64,000 nt of DNA from Micromonospora rifamycinica (GTDB lineage: Bacteria; Actinomycetota; Actinomycetes; Mycobacteriales; Micromonosporaceae): NCBI RefSeq assembly GCF_900090265.1, contig NZ_LT607752.1:186001-250000 (forward strand). The letters are read 5' to 3'. The notes under the pieces are model-generated. The model saw only the letters and a program-made list of their open reading frames with translations, was not told the DNA's origin and made no database searches. Shown here one piece after another: positions 9,405-18,346 of this stretch. Both the position numbers and the translations under genes were made by a program. The stretch's first letter is position 1, and every line of letters starts with the position of its first letter.

Positions 9405-9443
9405 CCTGTCCTGGACGGGCGCTGGCCGCCCGTCCAGGACAGG
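9405..9443 (+). terminator. Perfect 17-bp hairpin after the xylanase gene
   Basis: CCTGTCCTGGACGGGCG (9405-9421) pairs perfectly with 9427-9443 over a 5-nt loop, six bases after the stop. The remaining gap to 9715 is GC-rich; TATATT at 9641-9646 is the only promoter-like element before the regulator gene, without a clear -35. Confidence 0.9.
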
Positions 9444-9715
9444 CCGGGAGTGTCGATCCAGGTGCCCCCGCGCAGTGCGGCACCCGCCCCCACCACCCGC
9501 CCCACCACCTCCGCACCGCCGGAAGCGCTCATCCGGTCGCCGACCTGACGACCGGCCAGGTTCCCGGCGCGGGCGGGGGAGCGGCCCGCCCGCCTACCCC
9601 GCCCCCGACCTCGGCGGCGGGGGGAGCAGCGGGTGTTCTCTATATTGGTGAGACCCGCCCCAGCCGGTCGAACTGTCCTGACGGGGCTCGACGGGTCGGC
9701 CAGAGGGGGACGTGG

Positions 9716-10411
9716 ATGGCACTGACCGACGACGCGATCGCCAGAATCCGGAGCATGATCTCCAGCGGTGAGCTGCCGCCGGGCGCGCGTCTCCCCCCGG
9801 AGCCGCAGTTGGCCGCGCAGATGGGGTTGTCCCGCAGCGGCGTCCGGGAAGCGGTCAAGGTGCTCGAATCGGCCCGGGTGCTCGACGTACGCCGCGGCGA
9901 CGGGACGTACGTCACCAGCCTCGCCCCCCGGCTGCTGCTGGAGGGCCTGGGTGTCGCGGTCGAGCTGCTGCGCGACGACACCCTGCTGGAGGTCATGGAG
10001 GTACGCCGGATGCTGGAGCCGATGGCGACCGGGCTGGCGGCGCTGCGGATGACCGAGGCCAGGCTCGACGAACTCCGGCACATCCTGGCGGAGATGCGGG
10101 CCGCGGCCGACGACGCGGAGAAGCTGATCGGGTTCGACGCGGCCTTCCACCACACCGTCGTGGCGACCACCGGCAACGAGACCCTCACCTCACTGCTCGA
10201 CGGCCTGTCCAGCCGTACCCTGCGCGCCCGGGTGTGGCGGGGGCTGATCGAGGGCAACTCGGCGCACCAGACGATCGACGAACATCACGCGATCTATCTG
10301 GCGCTGCGGTCACGCGACCAACTGCTCGCCCAGGCGAGTGCGCTGATCCACGTCAACACCTCCGAGGCGTGGTTGCGCACCGTGCTCGCGGCCCAGGCGG
10401 CCGACGCCTGA
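9716..10411 (+). CDS. FadR-subfamily GntR transcription regulator
   Basis: 231 residues. The N-terminal winged helix-turn-helix (residues about 5-68) shows the GntR pattern SGELPPGARLPPEPQLAAQM, SRSGVREAVKVLE and a wing ending RRGDGTYV. The C-terminal all-helical FCD domain (about 80-225) has metal or ligand residues in FDAAFHHTVVATTGNE and DEHHAIYLAL. FCD regulators of sugar-acid genes respond to pathway intermediates. It lies 3' to 3' with the L-fuconate dehydratase operon, which it plausibly represses. The ATG at 9716 follows AGAGGGGGA. Confidence 0.9.
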   Translation: MALTDDAIARIRSMISSGELPPGARLPPEPQLAAQMGLSRSGVREAVKVLESARVLDVRRGDGTYVTSLAPRLLLEGLGVAVELLRDDTLLEVMEVRRMLEPMATGLAALRMTEARLDELRHILAEMRAAADDAEKLIGFDAAFHHTVVATTGNETLTSLLDGLSSRTLRARVWRGLIEGNSAHQTIDEHHAIYLALRSRDQLLAQASALIHVNTSEAWLRTVLAAQAADA

Positions 10412-10420
10412 CCACCCCGG

Positions 10421-10484
10421 CGGCCCGGAGCAGCCGGGCCGTGCCCGGAGCAGCCGGGCCGTGCCGGGAGCAGCCGGCGGCCGG
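10421..10484. terminator. Hairpin within three 20-nt repeats, convergent gene end
   Basis: CGGCCCGG (10421-10428) pairs with CCGGGCCG (10434-10441). The sequence is then repeated: 20-nt units at 10425-10444 and 10445-10464 are identical, and a third is degenerate. The array can form alternative hairpins and probably terminates both convergent transcripts. Confidence 0.6.
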
Positions 10485-10487
10485 GTC

Positions 10488-11807
10488 TCACCCGGTCGAC
10501 GCTCCGGCCGCCGCCACCGCCCACTGTGGGCCGTCCGGGAAGCGGAAGGCGGCCAGGGACGCCGGCAGGATCTCCGCGCTCATCCCCGGTGCGGTGGGGG
10601 CCAGGTACCGCCCTGCGCTGACCCGCGCCGGGTCGACGAAGTGCTCGTGCAGGTGGTCGACGTACTCGATGGCCCGGTCGTCGGTGCTGCCGCTGAGCGC
10701 CACGAAGTCGAACATCGCCAGGTGCTGTACCAGCTCGCACAACCCGACCCCACCGGCGTGCGGACAGACCGGCACCCCGAAGCGCGCGGCGAGCAGCAGG
10801 ATCGCCAGGTTCTCGTTGACCCCGGCGACCCGGCAGGCGTCGATCTGCACCACGTCGACCGCGTCGGCCTGGAGCAGTTGTTTGAACATCACCGCGTTGT
10901 GCACGTGCTCGCCGGTGGCCACCCGGATCGGGGCGAGCGCCGCGCGGACGGCGGCGTGCCCGAGCACGTCGTCCGGCGACGTCGGCTCCTCGATCCAGTA
11001 CGGGTCGAACACGGCGAGTTCGCGCATCCACCGGATCGCCTCGGGCACCCCCCAGATCTGGTTGGCGTCGACGGCGAGGCGGATCTCCGGCCCGACGGCC
11101 CGCCGGGCGATGCCCATCCGACGTACGTCGTCGGCGAGGTTCCCGCCCACCTTCAGCTTGATCAGTCGGTAGCCGTCCCGCACCGCCTCCGCGCAGAGCC
11201 GGGCCAGCTTCTCGTCGTCGTAGCCCAGCCAGCCCGGGGTCGTGGTGTAGGCCGGATAGCCCTCGGCCCGCAGCCGGCGTTCGCGGTCGGCCCGGCCGTC
11301 GCCGGCCCGACGCAGCAGGGCGAGCGCGTCGTCCTCGGTGAGCGCGTCGCGCAGGTAGCGGAAGTCGATCTGGCCGACCAGTTGTTCCGGGGTGAGGTCG
11401 GCCAGCAGCTTCCACAGTGGCTTGCCTGCCCGCCGGGCCGCGAGGTCCCACACCGCGTTGACCAGGCCCCCGGCGGCCATGTGCACGACCCCCTTCTCCG
11501 GTCCCAGCCAGCGGATCTGGCTGTCGCCGACGAGCCGCCGCGCGAGCGCGCCCGGGTCGGCGGTCAGTTCGTCGACCGGCTGGCCGACCACCATCGCGGC
11601 GAGCGACCGGACGGCGGCGACCTGGATCTCGGTGCCGCGTCCCACGGTGAAGACCAATCCGTGCCCCTCCGCCCCGGCCGAGGTCCGCAGGACGACGTAG
11701 GCGGCGGAGTAGTCGGGGAACGGGTTCATCGCGTCGGATCCGTCCCGGTGGACGGAGGTGGGGAAGCGTACGTCGATCGTCTCTACCGACGAGATGCGCT
11801 CAGTCAA
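10488..11807 (-). CDS. L-fuconate dehydratase (enolase superfamily)
   Basis: 439 residues. It dehydrates L-fuconate to 2-keto-3-deoxy-L-fuconate. The mandelate-racemase subgroup fold is shown by the KLK motif (LIKLKVGGN, about residue 215) and metal ligands in [21 protein letters not shown] and IRVATGEH. The insertion [20 protein letters not shown] is characteristic of the fuconate dehydratase family that includes human ENOSF1. I chose the TTG at 11807: AGGAG lies six bases before it and no ATG or GTG precedes the conserved [14 protein letters not shown] segment. It follows the sugar ABC genes on the same strand. Substrate could be a related six-carbon acid sugar. Confidence 0.9.
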   Translation of the reverse strand: MTERISSVETIDVRFPTSVHRDGSDAMNPFPDYSAAYVVLRTSAGAEGHGLVFTVGRGTEIQVAAVRSLAAMVVGQPVDELTADPGALARRLVGDSQIRWLGPEKGVVHMAAGGLVNAVWDLAARRAGKPLWKLLADLTPEQLVGQIDFRYLRDALTEDDALALLRRAGDGRADRERRLRAEGYPAYTTTPGWLGYDDEKLARLCAEAVRDGYRLIKLKVGGNLADDVRRMGIARRAVGPEIRLAVDANQIWGVPEAIRWMRELAVFDPYWIEEPTSPDDVLGHAAVRAALAPIRVATGEHVHNAVMFKQLLQADAVDVVQIDACRVAGVNENLAILLLAARFGVPVCPHAGGVGLCELVQHLAMFDFVALSGSTDDRAIEYVDHLHEHFVDPARVSAGRYLAPTAPGMSAEILPASLAAFRFPDGPQWAVAAAGASTG

Positions 11808-11893
11808 CGGGACTCCTGGGTGGGGAACGGTTGTCGGTCTGCCGCCCGACTCGTGGGCGTGGCTCGCGGGTCCGGCCGACGGACCGCGCGGGT

Positions 11894-12931
11894 TCAGGTC
11901 TGTGCCCTGCCGCCGGTGATGCGCGACACCACCAGGGCGACCAGGATGACCGCGCCGTTGAGGAAGTTCGTCCACTGCGCGGGCACCCCGGCCAGGGTCA
12001 GCACGTTGATGATCATGAAGAGCAGCAGGACGCCGGTGAAGGCGCCGAAGACGCTGCCCTTGCCGCCGTTGAGGCTGACGCCGCCGATCACCGCCGCCGC
12101 GAAGACCTGGAAGATCGCGCCGTCGCCCTGGGCCGCCGGCACCGCCGCCAGCCGGCCGCTGATCAGCAGCCCGGCGAGGGCGGCGAGCACGCTGGCCACG
12201 ACGAGCGCGATCCACAGCACCCGGTCGGTACGGATGCCCGCGGCGCGGGCCGCGTCGACGTTGCCGCCGATGGCGTACAGCGACCGGCCGGCACGGGTGT
12301 AACCGAGGACCACGATCCCGACGGCGAACAGCAGCAGCGACAGCCAGATCGAGGCCGGTATCCCGACCCAGCTGGTGGAGCCGAGATACGTCATCGACCC
12401 GGGCAGCGCGAAGAAGGTCTGCCCGCCGGAGATCCCGGTGAGCAGCCCGCGCAGGATGATCAGCATGCCCAGCGTCACGATGAAGCCGTTGAGGCCGAAC
12501 CGGACGATGAGCAGCCCGTTGAACGCCCCGACCAGGGCGCCGACCAGCAGCACCACCGGCACCGCCCAGGCGTCCGGGAGCAGGCCGAGCCCCAGCCCCC
12601 GGGTGAGCGCGGGGTCGACGACCAGCCAGGCGGCGATGCCCGGGGCGAGCCCGAAGGTGGACTCCAGGGAGAGGTCCATCTTGCCGGTGATCAGCACGAT
12701 GGTCTGGGCCAGCACCAGGATGGCGATCTCCGACATGCTCTGCAGCACGTTGACGACGTTGTCGGCGCTGAGGAAGACCGGGCTGATGATCCACCCGACG
12801 ATCGCCACCGCGACGATCGCCGGCACCAGCGCCAGGTCGCGCAGCCGGGCGAGCGCCAGGTGCCGCGACGGCGGGCGGGTCGGTGGCGGCGCCGGAGGCG
12901 ACGCCTTCCCGGTGGACAGCGTCTCAGACAT
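11894..12931 (-). CDS. Sugar ABC importer permease (RbsC/AraH type)
   Basis: 345 residues with about eight to ten membrane helices and the BPD_transp_2 signature ([62 protein letters not shown]). A Pro-rich cytoplasmic N-terminus of ~30 residues precedes the first helix. It forms the membrane channel for the ATPase and binding protein encoded just upstream; the start overlaps the ATPase stop by eight bases. One permease gene is present, so a homodimer is expected. The coupled fuconate dehydratase suggests L-fucose or a related sugar is imported. Confidence 0.95.
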   Translation of the reverse strand: MSETLSTGKASPPAPPPTRPPSRHLALARLRDLALVPAIVAVAIVGWIISPVFLSADNVVNVLQSMSEIAILVLAQTIVLITGKMDLSLESTFGLAPGIAAWLVVDPALTRGLGLGLLPDAWAVPVVLLVGALVGAFNGLLIVRFGLNGFIVTLGMLIILRGLLTGISGGQTFFALPGSMTYLGSTSWVGIPASIWLSLLLFAVGIVVLGYTRAGRSLYAIGGNVDAARAAGIRTDRVLWIALVVASVLAALAGLLISGRLAAVPAAQGDGAIFQVFAAAVIGGVSLNGGKGSVFGAFTGVLLLFMIINVLTLAGVPAQWTNFLNGAVILVALVVSRITGGRAQT

Positions 12932-14465
12932 GGTGGAGGTCCACCCCTTCCATGGCGGCTACCAGATCGTTGTCGCGCCAGCCGTGGGCCAGCTCGCCGA
13001 CCACCCGACCCTGGAACATCACCAGCACCCGGTCGCAGATGCGCAGGTCGTCGAGTTCGTCGGAGACCACCAGCACCGCGGCGCCCCGCCGTCGCACGTC
13101 CTCGACGACCCCGAGCAGGGTCTGCTTGGCCCGCACGTCGACCCCGGCGGTGGGCGTGACGAGCACCAGCAACCGCGGGTCGTTGGCCAGCGCCCGGCCC
13201 ATGACGACCTTCTGCTGGTTGCCGCCGGACAGCTCGGAGACCGGCACCTGCGGGCCGGCCGCCTTGATCGTCAGGTCGGCGATCGTCCGCCGGGCCAGGG
13301 CGTCGCGGCGGGCCGACGAGATGAGGCCGTACCGCCCGACCCGGTGCGGCACCGTCATCGTGACGTTCTCCGCGACGGACAGGGACGGCACCAGACCCTC
13401 CCGGTGCCGGTCCTGCGGCACCAGCCCGACACCGGCGGCGAGGGCGTCGGGCACACTGCCCGGCCGCAGCACGCGGCCGGCGAGGGTGACCGTGCCGCCG
13501 GCCGGACGGGCGAGACCGACGATCGCCTCGGCGACCTCGACCTTGCCGCTGCCCCCGCTGCCGGCCAGGCCGACGACCTCGCCCGCCCGGGCCTCCAGCG
13601 ACAGCTCGGCACCGGACGCGGTGACCAGGTCGCGTACCGCGAGCAGCACCGGCGCGTCGGCCGTCGGCGGCCGGTGGTCGGCCACCGGCATCGTCACGTC
13701 CTCCCCGGTCATCGCGGCGACCAGCGCCTGCCGGCTCAACGCGGCGACCGGCGCGGTGACGATGTGCCGGGCGTCGCGGAAGACCGTGACCCGGTCGCAC
13801 AACTCGTAGATCTCCTGGAGGTGGTGGCTGATGAACAGGAACGTCACGCCGTGCGCCCGCAGGTCCCGGATCCGGGTGAACAGGCGGTTGATGCCCGCCG
13901 CGTCGAGCTGGGCGGTCGGTTCGTCGAGGATGATGAACCGCGCGCCGAAGGACAACGCGCGGGCGATCTCCACGAACTGCCGCTGCTCGACCGAGAGCGC
14001 CGAGGCCGGCTGGCGCACGTCGACGTCGACCGACCAGTCCGCCAGCAGCTGTTCGGCCTCCCGGCGCAGCCGCGACCAGTGGATCAGGCCGCTGCGGGAG
14101 CGCGCGTGCCGGTGCAGGAACAGGTTCTCCGCCACGGTCAGGGTCGGGATGATCGTCGACTTCTGGTAGACGCACGCCACCCGCTGTCGCCAGGCGTCGC
14201 GGTCGCCCAGCGGGGGCGCCGGCCGCCCGGCGAAGGCCACCGCCCCGCCGTCGGCGGCCTGCAACCCGGTGAGGATGCTCACCAGCGTCGACTTGCCGGC
14301 GCCGTTGCGCCCCACCAGGGCGTGCGCCTCACCACGGCGGACGGTGATCTCGGCCCGGGACAGGGCGAGGGTGGACCCGAACCGTTTGGTGATCTCCACG
14401 GCCTCGACGACCGGCGGGTCGTCGTCGACCGGCCCGCCGTCCGGGCGGGGCGCGGTGGCACTCAT
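12924..14465 (-). CDS. Sugar ABC importer ATPase, two tandem domains (RbsA/MglA type)
   Basis: 513 residues with two nucleotide-binding domains. The first (about 20-255) has Walker A GRNGAGKST, signature LSVEQRQFVEIARAL and Walker B FIILDEPTAQLD. The second (about 265-505) has the degenerate P-loop GSGGSGKVE, signature LSGGNQQKVVMGRAL and LLVLVTPTAGVD in place of a DEPT Walker B. This asymmetry, with one weak site, is typical of the RbsA family. The ATG at 14465 overlaps the stop of the binding-protein gene (ATGA), so translation is coupled. Confidence 0.95.
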   Translation of the reverse strand: MSATAPRPDGGPVDDDPPVVEAVEITKRFGSTLALSRAEITVRRGEAHALVGRNGAGKSTLVSILTGLQAADGGAVAFAGRPAPPLGDRDAWRQRVACVYQKSTIIPTLTVAENLFLHRHARSRSGLIHWSRLRREAEQLLADWSVDVDVRQPASALSVEQRQFVEIARALSFGARFIILDEPTAQLDAAGINRLFTRIRDLRAHGVTFLFISHHLQEIYELCDRVTVFRDARHIVTAPVAALSRQALVAAMTGEDVTMPVADHRPPTADAPVLLAVRDLVTASGAELSLEARAGEVVGLAGSGGSGKVEVAEAIVGLARPAGGTVTLAGRVLRPGSVPDALAAGVGLVPQDRHREGLVPSLSVAENVTMTVPHRVGRYGLISSARRDALARRTIADLTIKAAGPQVPVSELSGGNQQKVVMGRALANDPRLLVLVTPTAGVDVRAKQTLLGVVEDVRRRGAAVLVVSDELDDLRICDRVLVMFQGRVVGELAHGWRDNDLVAAMEGVDLHHV

Positions 14466-15529
14466 CCCTGACGACCCCACAGCGACGTGTCGTCGAACTT
14501 CACCGTGGGCTGGCCGCCGACCGGTGCGCCGTCCAACGTCACCAGCGGTGCGGGAAGCTGGTCCTCGAGCAGGCCCTCGCGCACCCGGATGATGGTGCTG
14601 CCGTGCTCGGTGGGGCCGGGTTGGAACGTCCTGCCCTCGATCGCCGCCTTGGCGTACTCCAGCCCGTACCGGGCGTAGAGGTCCGCGGGCTGGCTGACGG
14701 TGGCGTCGATCAGGCCGTCGCCGATGTTCTTCAGCTCCTCGGGGATGCCGTCGTTGGAGACGACGAAGACGTGCTTCGGGTCGGTCGGCGGCACCTGGAG
14801 GCCGCGCTGCTTGAGGATCTGCAGGGTGCCCGACAGGGCGAACGAGGACTGCATGTAGATGCCCTTGACGTCCGGGTCGGAGGCGAACCGGGTCTGCAGC
14901 TTCGACGCCGCCACGTCGGCCTTCCAGTCGGTCGCCTCACCGAACACCGTGATGCCGGGGAAGTCCTTGGCCATGCACTCCTTGAACGCCTCGGTGCGGT
15001 CCCGCCCGTTGATCGAGTCCAGGCCACCCTGGAGCATGACGACCTTGCCCCGACCGCCGAGCTTGCTGCCCAGGAACTGGCAGGCCTTGGTGCCGTAGGC
15101 CCGGTTGTCGGCGCGGACCACCATGAACACCGTGCCGGTGTCGGGGCGGGTGTCGATGGTGACCACCGGGATCTTGCGGCTCTCCAGCTGGCTCAGCGTC
15201 GGCGCGACGGCGGCGGTGTCCTGCGGGGCCATCACCACCCCCTTGACGCCCTGACTCATGAAGGTCTGGGCGTTCGAGATGAGGTTCGCGATGTCGTTCT
15301 GCGAGTTGGTGGTCTTGAGGTCCACCCCGAGTTCGTCGGCGGACTGCGGCACGTACCTGATGTAGGAGTTCCAGAAGTCGGTGTCGGAGCGCGGGTAGTC
15401 GACCCCGATCAGCGCCCGGCCGCCCCCCGCGGCTCCGTCGCCGTCCCGGTCACCGCAGCCGGCGGCGAGGGCGGCCGTCGCGCCGAGCAGCACCGTCAAC
15501 CCCGCGCTGAGCAGCTGTCTGTGGTTCAT
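14462..15529 (-). CDS. Sugar ABC importer binding lipoprotein
   Basis: 355 residues. A lipoprotein signal peptide ends in lipobox LAAGC (Cys about residue 25), so the protein is anchored to the outer face of the membrane. The mature part is a two-lobed periplasmic-binding-protein type I fold (GVDYPRSDTDFWNSYIRYVP, VVMAPQDTAAVAPTL, VFVVSNDGIPEEL) as in ribose and galactose binding proteins. It is the first gene of an operon with ATPase, permease and L-fuconate dehydratase. A promoter candidate is at 15633-15661. Confidence 0.94.
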   Translation of the reverse strand: MNHRQLLSAGLTVLLGATAALAAGCGDRDGDGAAGGGRALIGVDYPRSDTDFWNSYIRYVPQSADELGVDLKTTNSQNDIANLISNAQTFMSQGVKGVVMAPQDTAAVAPTLSQLESRKIPVVTIDTRPDTGTVFMVVRADNRAYGTKACQFLGSKLGGRGKVVMLQGGLDSINGRDRTEAFKECMAKDFPGITVFGEATDWKADVAASKLQTRFASDPDVKGIYMQSSFALSGTLQILKQRGLQVPPTDPKHVFVVSNDGIPEELKNIGDGLIDATVSQPADLYARYGLEYAKAAIEGRTFQPGPTEHGSTIIRVREGLLEDQLPAPLVTLDGAPVGGQPTVKFDDTSLWGRQG

Positions 15530-15631
15530 TGGGTCTCTCCGTTTCCCCGGGCGTGGTCCGCGCGCCTGCTGGGGCGGGACGGGTGGTGGGTGTCGTGCGT
15601 GGAGGATGACCCGCCCGGCGTCGATACATCA

Positions 15632-15661
15632 GACGTTAGAGTTTACAATGGTCAACGTCAA
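15632..15661 (-). promoter_or_regulatory. Promoter and operator of the sugar ABC operon
   Basis: Reading leftwards, TTGACG (15661-15656), 17 nt, TAACGT (15638-15633). The inverted repeat GACGTT (15632-15637) / AACGTC (15654-15659) spans exactly the -35 to -10 interval, as expected for a repressor site such as that of the nearby FadR-type regulator. The 15530-15945 gap also holds the hairpin at 15690 and is otherwise featureless GC-rich sequence. Confidence 0.5.
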
Positions 15662-15689
15662 TGCCTGCCATTCCCGCGCTGCGCATCTT

Positions 15690-15706
15690 GCACGGTTGTC
15701 CCGTGC
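15690..15706 (+). promoter_or_regulatory. Inverted repeat upstream of the vanA-like gene
   Basis: GCACGG TTGTC CCGTGC is a perfect 6-bp inverted repeat with a 5-nt centre, 240 bases before the oxygenase start. It may be an operator for the IclR or MarR regulator; no -10/-35 pair is clear. Confidence 0.3.
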
Positions 15707-15945
15707 CGAGGGGCCGGTGCGTGGGAACGGGTAGACGTCAGACCAATGCCGGTATCGTGCCCGGGCGGAGCCGGCGGCCCCCGGGTTCCGCCGGCCCCCG
15801 CCCTTGTCGGCGGGACGGGGACCGGGCCGGAGGCCCGCCGTCCGGGTCGCCCACCTTCCATCCAGTGGAAGACGCCGTCCCCGCTGCCCACACCGCACGG
15901 GATGATGCGGTGACATCGACCCTCGTCGAGAAGGAGGTCAGTCGG

Positions 15946-16989
15946 ATGGCGTTCGCCCGGGACCAGTGGTATGTGGCGGCCCACAGCGACGAGGTCGGCC
16001 GGGGGCTGCTCGCCCGCACCGTGCTCGACGAGCCGTTGGTGCTCTACCGCAACGGGGCGGGGCAGGCGGTGGTGCTCGCCGACCGGTGCGTGCACCGGCG
16101 CTACCCGTTGTCGCGGAGCCGGCTCGACGGCGACACGGTCGTCTGCGGCTACCACGGCTTCACCTACGACCCGACCGGCGCGTGCGTCCTCGTACCCGGT
16201 CAGCAGCGCATCCCGCGGACCGCGCGGGTCGCCGCCTACCCGGTGGTGGAGCAGGACACCTTCGTCTGGGTCTGGATCGGCGACCCGGACCGGGCCGACC
16301 CGGCGGCCATCCCGCGCGCGCCGTGGCTGGCCGACCCCGGGTACGCGGTGGTCCGCGGGATGGCCCCGCTGGACGCGCGGTACGAGCTGCTGGTCGACAA
16401 CCTGCTGGACCTGTCGCACGAGACCTACCTGCACGGCGGTCACATCGGCACGCCGGAGGTGGCGGACACCCCGATCACCACCGAGGTGGACGAGGACCGG
16501 GCCATCGTCTACGTCAGCCGGCACATGGACGACGCCGAGTGCCCGCCGTTCTACGCCCGCTCGACCGGGATCCAGGGCCGGATCACCCGCTGGCAGGACA
16601 TCGAGTACCACCCGCCCTGCCTCTACCTGCTGCACAGCCGGATCGCACCGCAGGGGGTGCTGCCGCCCGCCGAGGGGGCGGACAGCCAGGCCTTCCACGC
16701 CGAGATCGTGTACGCCATCACCCCGTCGACCGCGCACAGCACGTACGACTTCTGGGCGGTGGCGCGTGACTTCGCGGTCGACGACGAGTCGGTCAGCGAG
16801 TACCTCCACCAGAGCAACCACACCGTGGTCATGCAGGACGTGGCGGCGCTCAACATCCTGGAGCGGGTGATCGCCGCCGAGCCTGACGGCTACCGGGAGC
16901 TGAGCATCAACATCGACACCGGTGGCCTGGCCGCCCGGCGGTTGCTGGCCCGGATGGTCGGGTCCGCAACGGTGGGAGCGCCCCGGTGA
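15946..16989 (+). CDS. vanA: Rieske aromatic O-demethylase oxygenase subunit (VanA-like)
   Basis: 347 residues. The Rieske 2Fe-2S ligands are Cys48-X-His50 and Cys67-X2-His70. The catalytic iron motif DNLLDLSHETYLH gives His158 and His163, with bridging Asp155. This is the VanA family layout and length. VanA with a VanB reductase converts vanillate to protocatechuate and formaldehyde; related enzymes act on other methoxyaromatics, so vanillate itself is inferred. The ATG follows AAGGAGG. The stop overlaps the next start (GTGA). The pca operon downstream in the window would consume the product. Confidence 0.9.
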   Translation: MAFARDQWYVAAHSDEVGRGLLARTVLDEPLVLYRNGAGQAVVLADRCVHRRYPLSRSRLDGDTVVCGYHGFTYDPTGACVLVPGQQRIPRTARVAAYPVVEQDTFVWVWIGDPDRADPAAIPRAPWLADPGYAVVRGMAPLDARYELLVDNLLDLSHETYLHGGHIGTPEVADTPITTEVDEDRAIVYVSRHMDDAECPPFYARSTGIQGRITRWQDIEYHPPCLYLLHSRIAPQGVLPPAEGADSQAFHAEIVYAITPSTAHSTYDFWAVARDFAVDDESVSEYLHQSNHTVVMQDVAALNILERVIAAEPDGYRELSINIDTGGLAARRLLARMVGSATVGAPR

Positions 16990-17267
16990 CCTCCGCTCCG
17001 GCCGGGACGCCCGCCGGGGACCGCGTCCACCGGATCCACTGGCTGCCGGGCACGGACACGCTGCGCGGGGTCTGCCACTGCGGCGCGGAGCGGGTCGCCG
17101 TCGAGCCGGTCGCGTTGTGGGAGTGGCTGCTCGGCCATCCGCGGGACCACCAGGATCCAGCGGTGCCGGGGGACCGACCGGTGGCGTCGGCGGGGGACCG
17201 ACCGGCGGTGCCGGCGGGGGACCGACCGGTGGCGTCGGCGGGGAACCGACCGGCGGTGCGGGCGTGA
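16986..17267 (+). CDS. Small protein between VanA and VanB, with Cys-X-Cys motif and repeat tail
   Basis: 93 residues. It starts on GTGA overlapping the oxygenase stop and ends on GTGA overlapping the reductase start, so it is translationally coupled on both sides; this is the main reason to believe it. Residues 1-58 are conserved-looking (HWLPGTDTLRGVCHCGAE, then PVALWEWLLGHP) with a CHC motif that could bind metal. Residues 59-92 are an eight-residue repeat, GDRPVASA or GDRPAVPA, encoded by the 24-nt minisatellite. Role unknown: perhaps an assembly or electron-transfer accessory of the demethylase. No signal peptide or membrane segment. Confidence 0.6.
   Translation: MTSAPAGTPAGDRVHRIHWLPGTDTLRGVCHCGAERVAVEPVALWEWLLGHPRDHQDPAVPGDRPVASAGDRPAVPAGDRPVASAGNRPAVRA
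17168..17263 (+). repeat. Four 24-nt tandem repeats ending at the VanB start codon
   Basis: Units at 17168, 17192, 17216 and 17240, each beginning GGGGGACCGACCGG (last: GGGGAACCGACCGG). Units 1 and 3 are identical. A unit is eight codons, so copy-number change would keep both overlapping frames. The array stops at the base before GTG 17264. Confidence 0.9.
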
Positions 17268-18316
17268 CCGAAGAGGCGGTGGCCGGGGAGGCGGTGACGG
17301 ACGAGGAGCCGGCCGGGGAGGCGGTGGCCGGGCTGGAGTTGACGGTCGTGGCCCGCGACCGGGTGGCGACGGAGGTGGTGGCGCTCACCCTGGGCCGCCC
17401 GGACGGCGGTGAGCTGCCCGGCTGGACCCCGGGCGCGCACGTCGACCTGGAGCTGGGGCCGGGACTGGTCCGTCAGTACTCGCTGTGCGGCGACCCGGAG
17501 GAGCGGACCACGATGCGGATAGCCGTGCAGCGTGAGCCGGCCGGGCGCGGGGGTTCCCGGCTGGCCCACGAGCGGCTCACCGTCGGCGCGACCGTCCGGG
17601 TGCACGGCCCCCGCAACACCTTCCCGCTGGTCGCGGCCCGGCGCTACCTCTTCGTCGCCGGTGGCGTCGGCATCACCCCGATCCGGCCGATGGTGGCCGC
17701 CGCCGACGCCGCGGGCGCCGACTGGCGACTGGTGTACGGCGGACGCAGCCGGGCCACCATGGCCTTCGCCACCACCCTGCGGCAGCGCTACGGCGGCCGG
17801 GTGAGCCTGTACCCGCAGGACGAGACCGGGCTGCTCGACCTGGCCGCCGTGCTGGCCGGTCCCGACGTCGGCACGGTCTACTGCTGCGGCCCGGAATCCC
17901 TGGTCACGGCGGTGGAGGAGCACTGCCGTGGGTGGCCGCCCGGCTGCCTGCACGTCGAGCGGTTCGCCCCGCGCGACGACGGCCGGCCGGCGACGACGAT
18001 CGACGGCGACGGCGGACCAGCGGGGACGACCGACGACGGCGGGCCGGCGACGGCGTTCGAGGTCGAGCTGGCGCTGTCCGGGCGTACGGTGACCGTGCCC
18101 CCGGGCACCTCGATCCTGCGGGCCGTCGAGGAGGCCGGCGTGCCGGTGCTGTCGTCGTGCCGGCAGGGCACCTGCGGCACCTGCGAGACCCCGGTGCTGG
18201 CCGGGGTGCCGGAGCACCGCGACAGCCTGCTCGGCGCCGCGGAACGGGCCGCCGGGGACGTCATGCTGATCTGTGTCTCCCGGGCCCGTACGCCCCGGCT
18301 GGTGCTGGAGCTGTGA
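17264..18316 (+). CDS. vanB: Oxygenase reductase, VanB-like (FNR domain plus C-terminal ferredoxin)
   Basis: 350 residues. After a ~25-residue acidic N-terminus comes a ferredoxin-reductase barrel with RQYSLCGDPEE (flavin binding), then the NAD domain (FVAGGVGITPIRPM, VYCCGPESLV) and a plant-type 2Fe-2S ferredoxin at the C-terminus (SSCRQGTCGTCETPVLAG). This is the class IA phthalate-dioxygenase-reductase/VanB order. It passes electrons from NADH to the Rieske subunit. An Ala/Asp/Gly-rich insertion (DGDGGPAGTTDDGGPATA) separates the NAD domain and the ferredoxin. The GTG at 17264 overlaps the small gene's stop. Confidence 0.92.
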   Translation: MTEEAVAGEAVTDEEPAGEAVAGLELTVVARDRVATEVVALTLGRPDGGELPGWTPGAHVDLELGPGLVRQYSLCGDPEERTTMRIAVQREPAGRGGSRLAHERLTVGATVRVHGPRNTFPLVAARRYLFVAGGVGITPIRPMVAAADAAGADWRLVYGGRSRATMAFATTLRQRYGGRVSLYPQDETGLLDLAAVLAGPDVGTVYCCGPESLVTAVEEHCRGWPPGCLHVERFAPRDDGRPATTIDGDGGPAGTTDDGGPATAFEVELALSGRTVTVPPGTSILRAVEEAGVPVLSSCRQGTCGTCETPVLAGVPEHRDSLLGAAERAAGDVMLICVSRARTPRLVLEL

Positions 18317-18346
18317 GCCGCCGTCGGCGGCGGGGAGGAGGGCGGG

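Noticed and set aside
8816..9715. Long frame joining the xylanase 3' region to the GntR regulator
   Set aside because: The part before 9716 is a shadow frame through the CBM2 and terminator; the regulator has its own ATG and ribosome site.
9399..9715. Small genes in the xylanase-GntR gap
   Set aside because: Only GC-rich frames without ribosome sites; the gap is explained by a terminator and a promoter.
17168..17263. CRISPR or collagen-like repeat
   Set aside because: Units are contiguous and coding in the small gene; no spacers.
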